A stretch of DNA of 7,426 nt from Rickettsiales bacterium. Its GTDB lineage: Bacteria; Pseudomonadota; Alphaproteobacteria; Rickettsiales; UBA1997. The stretch spans positions 1-7,426 of the forward strand of contig CANNMN010000062.1 in the NCBI GenBank assembly GCA_947505885.1, in the 5' to 3' direction. A model generated the notes under the pieces. That model had not been told where the DNA came from and ran no database searches. It saw only the letters and a list, made by a program, of their open reading frames with translations. Below are positions 1-6,506 of the stretch, piece after piece. Positions within the stretch are counted from its first letter, which is position 1; the number at the start of each line of letters is the position of its first letter. Position numbers and translations under genes: made by a program.

Positions 1-327
1 CTCGAATGTTGCCTTGGCCATTCCGTCTTGAATGCGAGAATCTTTAACCATTTGAAATTGTGGCGCGAGGAGAATGAGTAAGTTTGGTTGTAAAATTTTT
101 CTCTCGATTAAGCGAATAGCGAGTTGTCCGCCAAGGCTCCAGCCAATTAAAATATCGGGATTTAATTTTTGTGATTCGATCTCGGCAAAGAATTCTTCGA
201 CACCATTTAAAAGTGAATAATCAAAAGATGAGACAAAAAAAGACTCGCTGAAAACTTGTTCCAACGAGTCAAATTTTTGTCCCCAGCCCGAAAGGCAGAG
301 AATTTTCTTAGAAAGTGAAGTCGCCAA
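1..327 (-). CDS. bioH: BioH-like alpha/beta hydrolase, N-terminal part (runs off the left edge)
   Basis: The 109 visible codons have the layout of a small alpha/beta hydrolase. A first beta strand (KKILCLSGWG, residues 7-16) carries the oxyanion-hole loop, and the nucleophile elbow GWSLGG at residues 62-67 puts the catalytic Ser at about residue 64. The GWG and GWSLGG pair is typical of BioH, which cleaves the methyl ester of pimeloyl-ACP methyl ester to release pimeloyl-ACP for biotin synthesis. The catalytic Asp and His would lie beyond the left edge and cannot be checked. No ATG is available: after an in-frame TGA the only usual start is TTG at 327-325, which overlaps the end of rpmE by 20 nt, so translation is probably coupled to rpmE. 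The start is therefore uncertain. No other biotin gene is visible, so a different esterase of the same family remains possible. Confidence 0.72.
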   Translation of the reverse strand, partial: MATSLSKKILCLSGWGQKFDSLEQVFSESFFVSSFDYSLLNGVEEFFAEIESQKLNPDILIGWSLGGQLAIRLIERKILQPNLLILLAPQFQMVKDSRIQDGMAKATFE

Positions 328-580
328 ATTTGTTTTTGAATTTTGTCATTCTTTCGTTGTTGGCGTTTACGAAGCCAGTTGCTTTGTCCTGCCAAGCTGG
401 GTGATTTTTTGGATCAACGTCAAGTCTAAGGGTATCACCTTCTTTGCCCCAGGTCGTGAGAATTTCAAACTTGGTTCCATCGGTCATTATTACATTAACC
501 ACATGTTGTTCTGGATGCGTACCAAAGACGTAAGCCTTTTTTGTGCCGGTCTCTTTTTTGACTGTTTTTGCTTCTGACAT
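308..580 (-). CDS. rpmE: 50S ribosomal protein bL31
   Basis: This 90-residue protein is a structural component of the large ribosomal subunit, where bL31 contributes to an intersubunit bridge. The family signature is clear: an HP motif (residues 22-23), then IMTDGTKFE, TTWGKEGDTLRLDVDP, HPAW and a basic FKNKFGDF tail. It contains no cysteine, so it is the zinc-free (C-) form. Two things are odd. A Lys-rich extension of about 17 residues precedes the segment where bL31 normally begins, and the usual Tyr after HPE is Gln. No alternative start codon lies between the first ATG and the HP motif, so the extension belongs to the gene as read. There is no Shine-Dalgarno sequence in the 20 nt before the ATG. 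The gene heads a leftward unit with the BioH-like gene and diverges from the M23 peptidase gene. Confidence 0.95.
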   Translation of the reverse strand: MSEAKTVKKETGTKKAYVFGTHPEQHVVNVIMTDGTKFEILTTWGKEGDTLRLDVDPKNHPAWQDKATGFVNANNERMTKFKNKFGDFTF

Positions 581-662
581 TTGTTGTGAAGAATTAATTG
601 TGCGAATTGGTTGTGCGTGGCTGATAACAAAGGGCGCGGTAACCTATGAACGTAAGTTTTGT

Positions 663-668
663 TGTCAA
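663..668 (-). promoter_or_regulatory. Candidate -35 element for rpmE
   Basis: Read on the minus strand this hexamer is TTGACA, a perfect sigma-70 -35 match. About 16 nt further on lies TAGGTT, only a weak -10 match, which would start transcription roughly 60 nt before the rpmE ATG. The -35 is convincing by sequence; the promoter as a whole is tentative. Confidence 0.35.
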
Positions 669-698
669 AGAGTTATTCGTTGTTCGAGGTATTATTAC

Positions 699-727
699 TT
701 GACAATGGTTGGGTCGCCCCAAACAAT
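699..727 (+). promoter_or_regulatory. Candidate sigma-70 promoter for the M23 peptidase-bactofilin operon
   Basis: A perfect TTGACA at 699-704 is followed after 17 bp by AACAAT at 722-727, which matches TATAAT at four of six positions. It faces rightward, and the predicted transcription start near 733-735 leaves a leader of about 60 nt before the chosen ATG at 793. An inverted repeat, TTGGG-tcgc-CCCAA at 709-722, fills the spacer and could be an operator or chance. The call rests on the -35 match and its position. Confidence 0.42.
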
Positions 728-792
728 TCCCGTCCGTTTTATTATTTAAGGTCTTTATTAACTTCGATTCCAAAGCTGAAAATCAAGTCGAG

Positions 793-2016
793 ATGAAAGG
801 AACTCACTCTGTAAAAAATAAACTATTAGTGATCGGTGCCAAATTCGCATTGTTTGTAATCAATGCTTTAACCGCTATTTACCGAATCCTATTTGCCAAA
901 AGGACTATTCTTTTTGTTACCAAGCAAAAGATCCGCAGCCTCACATTTGGTCCGATCTCGCAGGCTTGCATCATGTTGTTTGTTATTTGGGTTTTTGATC
1001 TTTTTATGCAGTCTTTGCGTTACGACCAGGTTGTTAATGCTAAATCTGATGAAATTGATGAGCTGCGTTCAGTCAGCGCTTACTTCAAAGAGGAGTTTGA
1101 AAATGTGAATGAGAAGCTGCAAAAGGTTAATGAATACCTGGTTATTCTTGGTGGCTCTAGTCAGAACGCTAAAGCAATTGAGGAAGATAACGCCCAGCCA
1201 AAGAATTTTAAAGAAGAGGATCTTTCTAGGAAGGATAAAAATACGTTGAACGAAATCAGAAATGCCAAGAGGCAATTTTCTACAATTCATTCGATTGCTG
1301 AAGAGCGTATCAAAAAGCTAGAAGGCGTTATTACTATTGCGGGATTAAATATTAAAAGATCATCTCTGAAAGAAACTAAACCAGCAAAAGAAATTTCTCT
1401 TAACGATAAGAAAGATTTGGTTCGAGGGCGCGGAGGTCCTTTAGATGGAGGTTCTTCGATTGATGAGGCCCTGGTGTCGACTAAACTTTCGGATGAAGAT
1501 TTTATTGAAAGTCGCTTGGAAAAAGTCGCATTCATCAGCGAGATTGACCGCTTAATGGTGTTAGAAAAACTAGTGAGCGCCATCCCGTTGTCTCGTCCAA
1601 TGAAGAATTATTACGTTTCAAGCGGTTTTGGCAAAAGAGTAGATCCTGTTACCGGCAGAAAGGCGATGCATCAAGGACTAGATTTTGTTGGCGTAACTCA
1701 TGAAAAAATTATCAGCCCATCACGCGGAAAAGTTGTGTTGGCTGGAAAGTTTAGTGATTACGGTAATGCGGTAGTAATTGATCATGGATACGGTATCACA
1801 ACTCGTTACGGGCACCTTTTTGCTGTGACTGTAAAGCCAGGGCAAATTGTTAAAAAAGGTGATGTGATTGCTATGCAAGGTAGCACAGGACGAAGCACTG
1901 GGCCACATTTACATTATGAAGTTCGTTACAAAAACATTCCGCTTAATCCAAGAAAATTTCTTGAAGCGGGTGATTCTTTATCCAGCAAAAAGACAGTAAA
2001 TTATGCCGATAGCTAG
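793..2016 (+). CDS. Membrane-anchored M23 (LytM) peptidoglycan endopeptidase, LmdC-like
   Basis: This is a zinc metallopeptidase expected to cut peptide cross-links of peptidoglycan in the periplasm. From ATG 793 it has 407 residues: a basic N-terminus, a hydrophobic stretch at about 11-30, a basic loop (31-53), a transmembrane helix at about 54-73, a coiled-coil region (about 78-120, with more heptads near 160-190), a GRGGP motif (212-216) and a C-terminal M23 domain from about 270. The zinc and catalytic residues are intact: H293 and D297 in HQGLD, H341 in RYGHL, and H372 and H374 in HLH. I chose ATG 793 because the 28 in-frame codons upstream start with TTG inside the putative promoter and do not look like this family. 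No clear Shine-Dalgarno precedes it. The 3' end overlaps the bactofilin gene by 14 nt, matching the LmdC-BacA type pairing known from other alphaproteobacteria. Confidence 0.92.
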   Translation: MKGTHSVKNKLLVIGAKFALFVINALTAIYRILFAKRTILFVTKQKIRSLTFGPISQACIMLFVIWVFDLFMQSLRYDQVVNAKSDEIDELRSVSAYFKEEFENVNEKLQKVNEYLVILGGSSQNAKAIEEDNAQPKNFKEEDLSRKDKNTLNEIRNAKRQFSTIHSIAEERIKKLEGVITIAGLNIKRSSLKETKPAKEISLNDKKDLVRGRGGPLDGGSSIDEALVSTKLSDEDFIESRLEKVAFISEIDRLMVLEKLVSAIPLSRPMKNYYVSSGFGKRVDPVTGRKAMHQGLDFVGVTHEKIISPSRGKVVLAGKFSDYGNAVVIDHGYGITTRYGHLFAVTVKPGQIVKKGDVIAMQGSTGRSTGPHLHYEVRYKNIPLNPRKFLEAGDSLSSKKTVNYADS

Positions 2017-2419
2017 CCTTAAATCAAAATTAACTTCATTAGCACAGGGCGGTACAAGTAGCGACAATTCAATTGGTAGAACGCTAGAGATGATGAGCTC
2101 GGGCTTCAAAACAACCCCAACAATAATCTCTCGCGACCTCAGCGTAGAGGGAAATATAACCAGCACTGGAATGATTGAAGTTGAGGGAAACATCAAAGGT
2201 TCAATTCAAGGTAATTCGGTAATTTTGCGCGAAGAATGTTTTGTTGAAGGCGCAATTACTGCTGAGTCGCTCAGCATTCGCGGCAGATTTGAAGGTTCAA
2301 TCAAGGCCAAAAATTTAAGCATCTCAAGTAAAGCGCGAGTTCAAGGCGACATCGAATATGATTCACTCTCAGTCGAAGATGGCGCATGCATAGACGGTAA
2401 GTTTAAGCGCCTATCCTAA
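2003..2419 (+). CDS. Bactofilin (polymer-forming cytoskeletal protein)
   Basis: Bactofilins assemble without nucleotide into membrane-associated filaments that act as scaffolds for cell-wall enzymes. This 138-residue protein has the usual form: a polar, probably disordered N-terminal tail (about 1-40) and then a right-handed beta-helix core (about 42-135). The core shows the repeating short-strand pattern with Gly turns, for example VEGNITSTGMIEVEGNIKGS, followed by repeats around VEGAI, FEGSI, VQGDI and IDGKF spaced by about 18 residues. The ATG lies inside the last codons of the M23 peptidase gene in another frame, which indicates one mRNA and translational coupling. The protein is probably the localising partner of that peptidase. 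Names used for relatives include BacA and CcmA; I give no symbol because bacA is also used for an unrelated phosphatase. The gene ends 9 bp before the addB stop, with no terminator visible. Confidence 0.95.
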   Translation: MPIASLKSKLTSLAQGGTSSDNSIGRTLEMMSSGFKTTPTIISRDLSVEGNITSTGMIEVEGNIKGSIQGNSVILREECFVEGAITAESLSIRGRFEGSIKAKNLSISSKARVQGDIEYDSLSVEDGACIDGKFKRLS

Positions 2420-2428
2420 CCCAAGCTG

Positions 2429-5077
2429 TTAATAATTAGTTCTTCTAGCTAAATTTTTGTACCTACCTTCTAAAGTTCTTTTGGTTACGTGGTAAGAATT
2501 TCTCTCGTTAGAAAAATAAGCAAACAGATGCTCTAATCCCAGTTTTATAGCTGAAATTAAATCCTGAATTTCCTCTGGGGTTTTACTAATATTTTGAATT
2601 TCCCCCTCTTTTGAGTAAGATAGTTTCCAGTAGTTCAGAGAAGTGATCTCGTATTCATGATCTATTGCCAATGCTGCGATGGTTAGCTGGGGCTCAATTC
2701 CAGAAATAACATCTTTTCTGCTTGGCGATTGACCGGTTTTGTAATCAAAAATTTGCGCGCGTTTTTGTGAATCAAAAATTACTCGGTCAATTTTTCCATT
2801 AATCACGACTTCGCCAATCTCTATTTTTATTGGTTTTTCGACTGCGTTTTTTGAATCAAAAAATTTTGAATTCTCTCTGACAAAATCAGAAAAGATTTTC
2901 TCAAATTTTGGCCACCAAATTAATTTTGCCTCTTGCGACAGAAAATATTTTTCAAAAATTTCTTCAAAATTTTTTGTCTGATCATTTTTTACGAATTCTT
3001 CTAAAGCTTTGTGAACCAAGCTTCCAAATTCTGCATAGCTAGGTTCGAAATCAATTTTTTGTAACTCGCGAAGTTGAAGAATTTTTTTGGCGTAAATTGC
3101 GTAAGGGTCAGAAATTAATTCAGAAATTTCGGTAAGTGAGAATTTTTTTGGTAGCAAGTGACGCGCATTTGTAACTTTTTGCGTCGAGCCTTCTGTAGTA
3201 TTTTTAGCGGGAGTGCTTTTTGATTTGTCGAAATTAGTTACCCCAGATTTTTGGCAAAGAGTTTTGAATTTAAGTAAAAATGGCGATTCAATTAAAGCCA
3301 TGCCGCCTCTAGTTCGCGAGCGCATTAACACGACAGATTTATTTGAGAGGTAGTTACAGAAATCCTGTGCATTCTGTCCAATTTTTTTGAGTGCGTGGTC
3401 AATGCCCAAATCTTTTTTTATTTTTTTACCAAGCCAATTTTCGCTTTCAATTTCTGGAAAATCTCCTTCGTTAAGTGAGGCGACAATCACCAGGTCAAAG
3501 TTAAGTAAACGCGCCTCAATCGTAGACAAAATCTGGATTTGGGCTGCTGCATCTGATTTTTCAAAATAACTAATTTGACCAAGCAACATCTTAAATTCTG
3601 ACGCTGAATTTGCTGAGTAGTTTAGAGCACCGAGCTTGGTAAAGAATTCACGAATCTCTTTTTGTGCCGGTTCTTTTTCGAGTAATTCGTCCCAAGTTTT
3701 TTCACTCAAATTTTCTGCCGCCTTTAACAAAGGAGCGTCTAATTTTTTTAGGAATTCTAAGAAGAATTTTTTTAATTTTGATTCGGATTCAAGTTTTTTT
3801 AGAATACCTTCCAAGCCAGATTTTTCACGGTCTTGACGTAGAATTTTAATTTCAAATTCAGCAAGAATTTCTTGTTGTTGCGAGGAAAAGCATAGTGAGT
3901 TTTTTATAAGGGCGAGTAAGGTAGAGGAGTTAAAGTTCGCCTCCTTCAATTCTAAAATCAGCAGTAAAAAATTGATTAATTGCGAATCAAAAATGTCGAG
4001 ATTTCTGGCGTCGTTAAACGGAATCGATTGGCGCTTAAGTTCGAGCCGGACTAGCTTGGCAAGGCTTTTATTATTCGTAACTAAGGCAGATTTTTTTTGT
4101 TTAGACAAAATTTCTGCAATAATTTTTGCTTCTTCGATTTCGTTTTTTGTTTCGATTATTTGAAAATTTTCAGCGTCAAAACTCAGAACATTTTTTTGCC
4201 ATTTGAGCGTTTCTTCGCTCGGTAACATCAGAGTCGAAAGCATGTTTTGTCTAGCTTCGTCGCTGATTTTAAAATTTTCGTTTCTTAAATCTTTTGGCGC
4301 GTTTCCTAAAAATTTAATGAGCCGATTTAGTAAAAATTGCGGGTGATTTTCTTTGTTAAAATCACCCAATTGAGCTGCTTGCACAACAACAAATCCATTT
4401 TCTTGTTGTGAAATTGCCTTAATTAAATTCCTACTTGCGACTACGCTACCGGTCGATCCAGCGATGATTAGTGGCGAGGTTAATTTTTTGCTCTCAAGAC
4501 ATTTAGTAAATTGTTGAATCAAAAAATTCTGCTGCGCGGCGGCGAATAAAATATTTTGTTTGAGTAAAGAATTTTTGATCTGAGCGTAAAAATTCTTAAT
4601 GAATTCCAGAGTTATTTGACGGTGTTGCGAGAGGTTAGAATCATCAATTTCATAAATTTTTTTAGCGTCAATTTCTTCGCGTTCAATTTCTTCAAACAGG
4701 TCTTTGAGATGCAGAGCAATTTTAAATGAATGTTCAAAATTCATTTCGCCAAAAACTTGCTGCTTCTGAATCTCGCTGGTTAAAAATAGCAATTGATCAA
4801 TCCCGTCCAAGACCTTAATTTTCAAAATCTCGTCAATGATTTCTTGCTGTTGAAAATCAGAAAAATCTTCGTAAGAAATATCGGAGATAGCTTTGATTTT
4901 TGGTAAAAAACCTGAGAAATTTTTTTGAGCAAAAACTTGCTGCAATTCGCGACAAGAACGCCGACTGGGCAAAAGAATTTTTACTCCCGCCAATCTTTCA
5001 CCAAAGGCATTTTCCAGCCAGCAAGCTAGAGTCTCTAGAAAGTTGTAATTTGCTGGAATGTTGAAAATGTTGGGCAT
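2429..5077 (-). CDS. addB: AddB-type helicase-like/nuclease subunit of double-strand break repair
   Basis: AddB partners AddA (a UvrD-like helicase/nuclease) in an enzyme that resects double-strand DNA ends for RecA, the counterpart of RecBCD. The 882 residues follow the alphaproteobacterial order: N-terminal IFNIPANYNF, then LLPSRRSCREL (about 35-45), the family motif AGSTGS (206-211), LNEGDFPE (535-542) with WLGKKI after it, then a C-terminal RecB-family nuclease. The nuclease site is complete: H689 (GSLVHK), D764 (GKIDRV), D778 and K780 (FDYKTG) and Q797 (PQL). No GxxGxGK[ST] Walker A motif is present, so the helicase-like part is probably not an ATPase, as I understand for this branch. 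A low-complexity, Lys/Ser/Thr-rich linker at about 612-635 joins the two halves. It is shorter than the roughly 1000 residues common in the group. The ATG is the first start after an in-frame TAA. No addA lies next to it. Confidence 0.9.
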   Translation of the reverse strand: MPNIFNIPANYNFLETLACWLENAFGERLAGVKILLPSRRSCRELQQVFAQKNFSGFLPKIKAISDISYEDFSDFQQQEIIDEILKIKVLDGIDQLLFLTSEIQKQQVFGEMNFEHSFKIALHLKDLFEEIEREEIDAKKIYEIDDSNLSQHRQITLEFIKNFYAQIKNSLLKQNILFAAAQQNFLIQQFTKCLESKKLTSPLIIAGSTGSVVASRNLIKAISQQENGFVVVQAAQLGDFNKENHPQFLLNRLIKFLGNAPKDLRNENFKISDEARQNMLSTLMLPSEETLKWQKNVLSFDAENFQIIETKNEIEEAKIIAEILSKQKKSALVTNNKSLAKLVRLELKRQSIPFNDARNLDIFDSQLINFLLLILELKEANFNSSTLLALIKNSLCFSSQQQEILAEFEIKILRQDREKSGLEGILKKLESESKLKKFFLEFLKKLDAPLLKAAENLSEKTWDELLEKEPAQKEIREFFTKLGALNYSANSASEFKMLLGQISYFEKSDAAAQIQILSTIEARLLNFDLVIVASLNEGDFPEIESENWLGKKIKKDLGIDHALKKIGQNAQDFCNYLSNKSVVLMRSRTRGGMALIESPFLLKFKTLCQKSGVTNFDKSKSTPAKNTTEGSTQKVTNARHLLPKKFSLTEISELISDPYAIYAKKILQLRELQKIDFEPSYAEFGSLVHKALEEFVKNDQTKNFEEIFEKYFLSQEAKLIWWPKFEKIFSDFVRENSKFFDSKNAVEKPIKIEIGEVVINGKIDRVIFDSQKRAQIFDYKTGQSPSRKDVISGIEPQLTIAALAIDHEYEITSLNYWKLSYSKEGEIQNISKTPEEIQDLISAIKLGLEHLFAYFSNERNSYHVTKRTLEGRYKNLARRTNY

Positions 5078-5091
5078 ACTTACTCGATAAT
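5061..5091 (+). promoter_or_regulatory. Candidate promoter for dadA, inside the start of addB
   Basis: TTGAAA (5061-5066) and GATAAT (5086-5091) each match the sigma-70 consensus at five of six positions, but the 19-bp spacer is longer than the optimum of 17. Transcription would begin near 5098, about 10 nt before the dadA ATG, giving an almost leaderless mRNA. That agrees with the absence of a Shine-Dalgarno sequence before dadA. The -35 lies within the addB coding region. Confidence 0.35.
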
Positions 5092-5095
5092 TTTA
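5090..5095 (-). promoter_or_regulatory. Candidate -10 element for addB
   Basis: On the minus strand this reads TAAAAT, five of six matches to the -10 consensus, 12 bp upstream of the addB ATG. No good -35 hexamer lies 16-18 bp further upstream, so this is tentative. If used, it would overlap or abut the dadA promoter candidate. Confidence 0.2.
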
Positions 5096-5108
5096 ACTAA
5101 CTTTAGTA

Positions 5109-6371
5109 ATGAAAGTAATTGTTCTTGGCGCTGGCGTCATTGGTGTTGTGAGCGCCTATTTCCTTGCTCGCGCCGGTCACCAAGTAATTGTAATTGAAAA
5201 AAATTCTTCTGCTGGAGAGGGCTGCTCTTACGCCAATGGTGGGCAGTTGAGCTATTCTCACATTGAGACTTGGGCGACAAAAACTTCGCTCTCTTCAATG
5301 TTGAAAGCAGCTTTTTTACCCAATTCATTTTTAACAATTTCTGATTTTACGAGCAAAGAATTTTGGCGTTTTGCGAAGGAGTTTTACAAAAATTCTTCTG
5401 TGCAAAAATCGCAGGAAAACAGTCAAAAATTATTTGCACTCACTTCTTACAGTAGAGAGGTTTTGAAGCAGATTATTAATGAAGAAGCAGATCTTTCTTT
5501 CGATTACAAAAATAATGGAATTTTACATTTTTTTCGCGACGCAAAGAAGTTGGAGAAGGCGGTAAAAGGTGTCGAGACTTACAACTCTCTTGGCTGCAAA
5601 ACTCAAGTTTTGAGCGCCGAAGAATGCCTGAAAAAAGAGCCGTCTTTAATTAAACTTTTTGACGAAAAAAAATTAGCTGGCGGGATTTTTTACGAAGACG
5701 ATGCGAGTGGAAACAGCGCCATTTTTACCAAGGCTCTGACAAAAATTTGTCAGGAAAAATATGGCGTCATTTTCGAGTGGGACACTGACGTTAGAAATAT
5801 TTTAACCAACCATAAAAAGATTACCGGAATTAATACTAGCAAAGGAGTTTGTGTTGCCGACAAATACGTTTACGCGCTTGGGGCATCCAGTACTAAGCTT
5901 TTAAGCGGCATTAAAGTTGAGACAAAAATTTATCCAATCAAAGGGCACAGTCTCTCAATGTCTTGTGATGAAGAATTTGTTGCACCGAAATTAGCTCTGA
6001 CCGATCCAGAAAATAAAGTAGTTTATTCTCGCATTGGTAACGTTTTTAGAATGGCTGGAACCGTTGATTTTTGTGGACTTAAGAGCTCTAAAAATAAAGG
6101 GCAGATTTCTTTTTTGAAAAAAGTTGTGAAGTCATCTTTTTCTGATTTTGGTAATTTTAATCGCCTTGAAGAATGGTGCGGATTTCGTCCATTTCGTCCT
6201 AATTCAATTCCATTAATTTGCGAAGTGAAGAAATACGGAAATCTTTTTTTGAATACCGGACACGGATCTCTCGGCTGGACAATGTCTGCTGGGTCAGGAA
6301 AAATTTTAGCTGATTTAGTGTCTGATGTGAAGGGAAGAAAATTCAATTTTCTAAACGAAGAACTCAGTTAA
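5109..6371 (+). CDS. dadA: D-amino acid dehydrogenase (DadA), FAD-dependent
   Basis: DadA oxidises D-amino acids, mainly D-alanine, to the 2-oxo acid and ammonia at the inner face of the inner membrane, passing electrons to the respiratory chain. The 420 residues are close to the usual 415-435. The N-terminus has the FAD-binding Rossmann fold: VLGAGVIG (GxGxxG at 7-12) and the acidic residue E30 at the end of the second strand (VIVIEK). SYANGGQLS (40-48) matches the DadA S-x-A-N-x-G-Q-x-S motif. The C-terminal signature NTGHGSLGWTMSAGSG begins at N382 and follows WCGFRPFRPNSIPLI. ATG 5109 sits directly at the Rossmann strand, as in family members. No alanine racemase gene adjoins it, unlike the dadA-dadX operon of enterobacteria. 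Other DAO-family oxidases are less likely given both motifs. It ends in a strong terminator. Confidence 0.92.
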   Translation: MKVIVLGAGVIGVVSAYFLARAGHQVIVIEKNSSAGEGCSYANGGQLSYSHIETWATKTSLSSMLKAAFLPNSFLTISDFTSKEFWRFAKEFYKNSSVQKSQENSQKLFALTSYSREVLKQIINEEADLSFDYKNNGILHFFRDAKKLEKAVKGVETYNSLGCKTQVLSAEECLKKEPSLIKLFDEKKLAGGIFYEDDASGNSAIFTKALTKICQEKYGVIFEWDTDVRNILTNHKKITGINTSKGVCVADKYVYALGASSTKLLSGIKVETKIYPIKGHSLSMSCDEEFVAPKLALTDPENKVVYSRIGNVFRMAGTVDFCGLKSSKNKGQISFLKKVVKSSFSDFGNFNRLEEWCGFRPFRPNSIPLICEVKKYGNLFLNTGHGSLGWTMSAGSGKILADLVSDVKGRKFNFLNEELS

Positions 6372-6388
6372 ATAAAGGGCAAAAGTCA

Positions 6389-6418
6389 ATTTTGAGCACC
6401 GTGCTCAAAATCTTTTTT
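6389..6418 (+). terminator. Intrinsic terminator after dadA, possibly bidirectional
   Basis: An 11-base arm on each side (6389-6399 and 6401-6411) forms a perfect inverted repeat, TTTTGAGCAC-c-GTGCTCAAAA at its core. The hairpin would have a stable GAGCA/TGCTC stem with a three-base loop and is followed by TCTTTTTT. It lies 18 nt after the dadA stop. Read leftward the tail is the weaker TGACTTTT, so it may also stop nuoG transcription less efficiently. Confidence 0.85.
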
Positions 6419-6437
6419 GTAATAACTTAAGTCGGTC

Positions 6438-6459
6438 TAACGAAGTCTCGAATTCGTTA
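6438..6459. repeat. Short inverted repeat in the dadA-nuoG spacer
   Basis: TAACGAA (6438-6444) and TTCGTTA (6453-6459) are exact reverse complements with an 8-base gap that includes half of the palindrome CGAATTCG (6449-6456). No T-run follows on either strand, so it is not a standard terminator. It could be an extra RNA structure at the nuoG 3' end, a binding site, or chance. Confidence 0.35.
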
Positions 6460-6506
6460 ACAGGACTCGATATGTCTCTCAACCGGAGTAAATTTGACAA
6501 CGGTTC

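Noticed and set aside
207..395. Minus-strand open frame of 62 codons across the rpmE/BioH-like junction
   Set aside because: It lies in a different frame from both real genes and codes for a basic, low-information peptide with no recognisable motif.
709..792. Upstream extension of the M23 peptidase frame to a TTG at 709
   Set aside because: The 28 extra residues start within the candidate promoter spacer, use a rarer start and do not resemble the family's N-terminus; ATG 793 gives a basic N-terminus followed by membrane segments.
2381..2411. GGCGC/GCGCC inverted repeat at the end of the bactofilin gene as a terminator
   Set aside because: The stem is only 5 bp with a 21-base loop inside coding sequence, and no T-run follows on either strand.
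4091..4098. Run of eight T (A on the coding strand) in addB as a programmed slippage site
   Set aside because: The frame is open and family-like on both sides, and such homopolymers are common throughout this AT-rich, Lys-rich gene.
6023..6346. Minus-strand open frame of 107 codons inside dadA
   Set aside because: It is antisense to the conserved C-terminal half of dadA, whose frame carries all the family motifs.
6420..6506. Possible tRNA or tRNA fragment in the dadA-nuoG spacer
   Set aside because: No cloverleaf can be drawn: there is no acceptor stem, and no TTCRA T-loop with matching arms at the right spacing.
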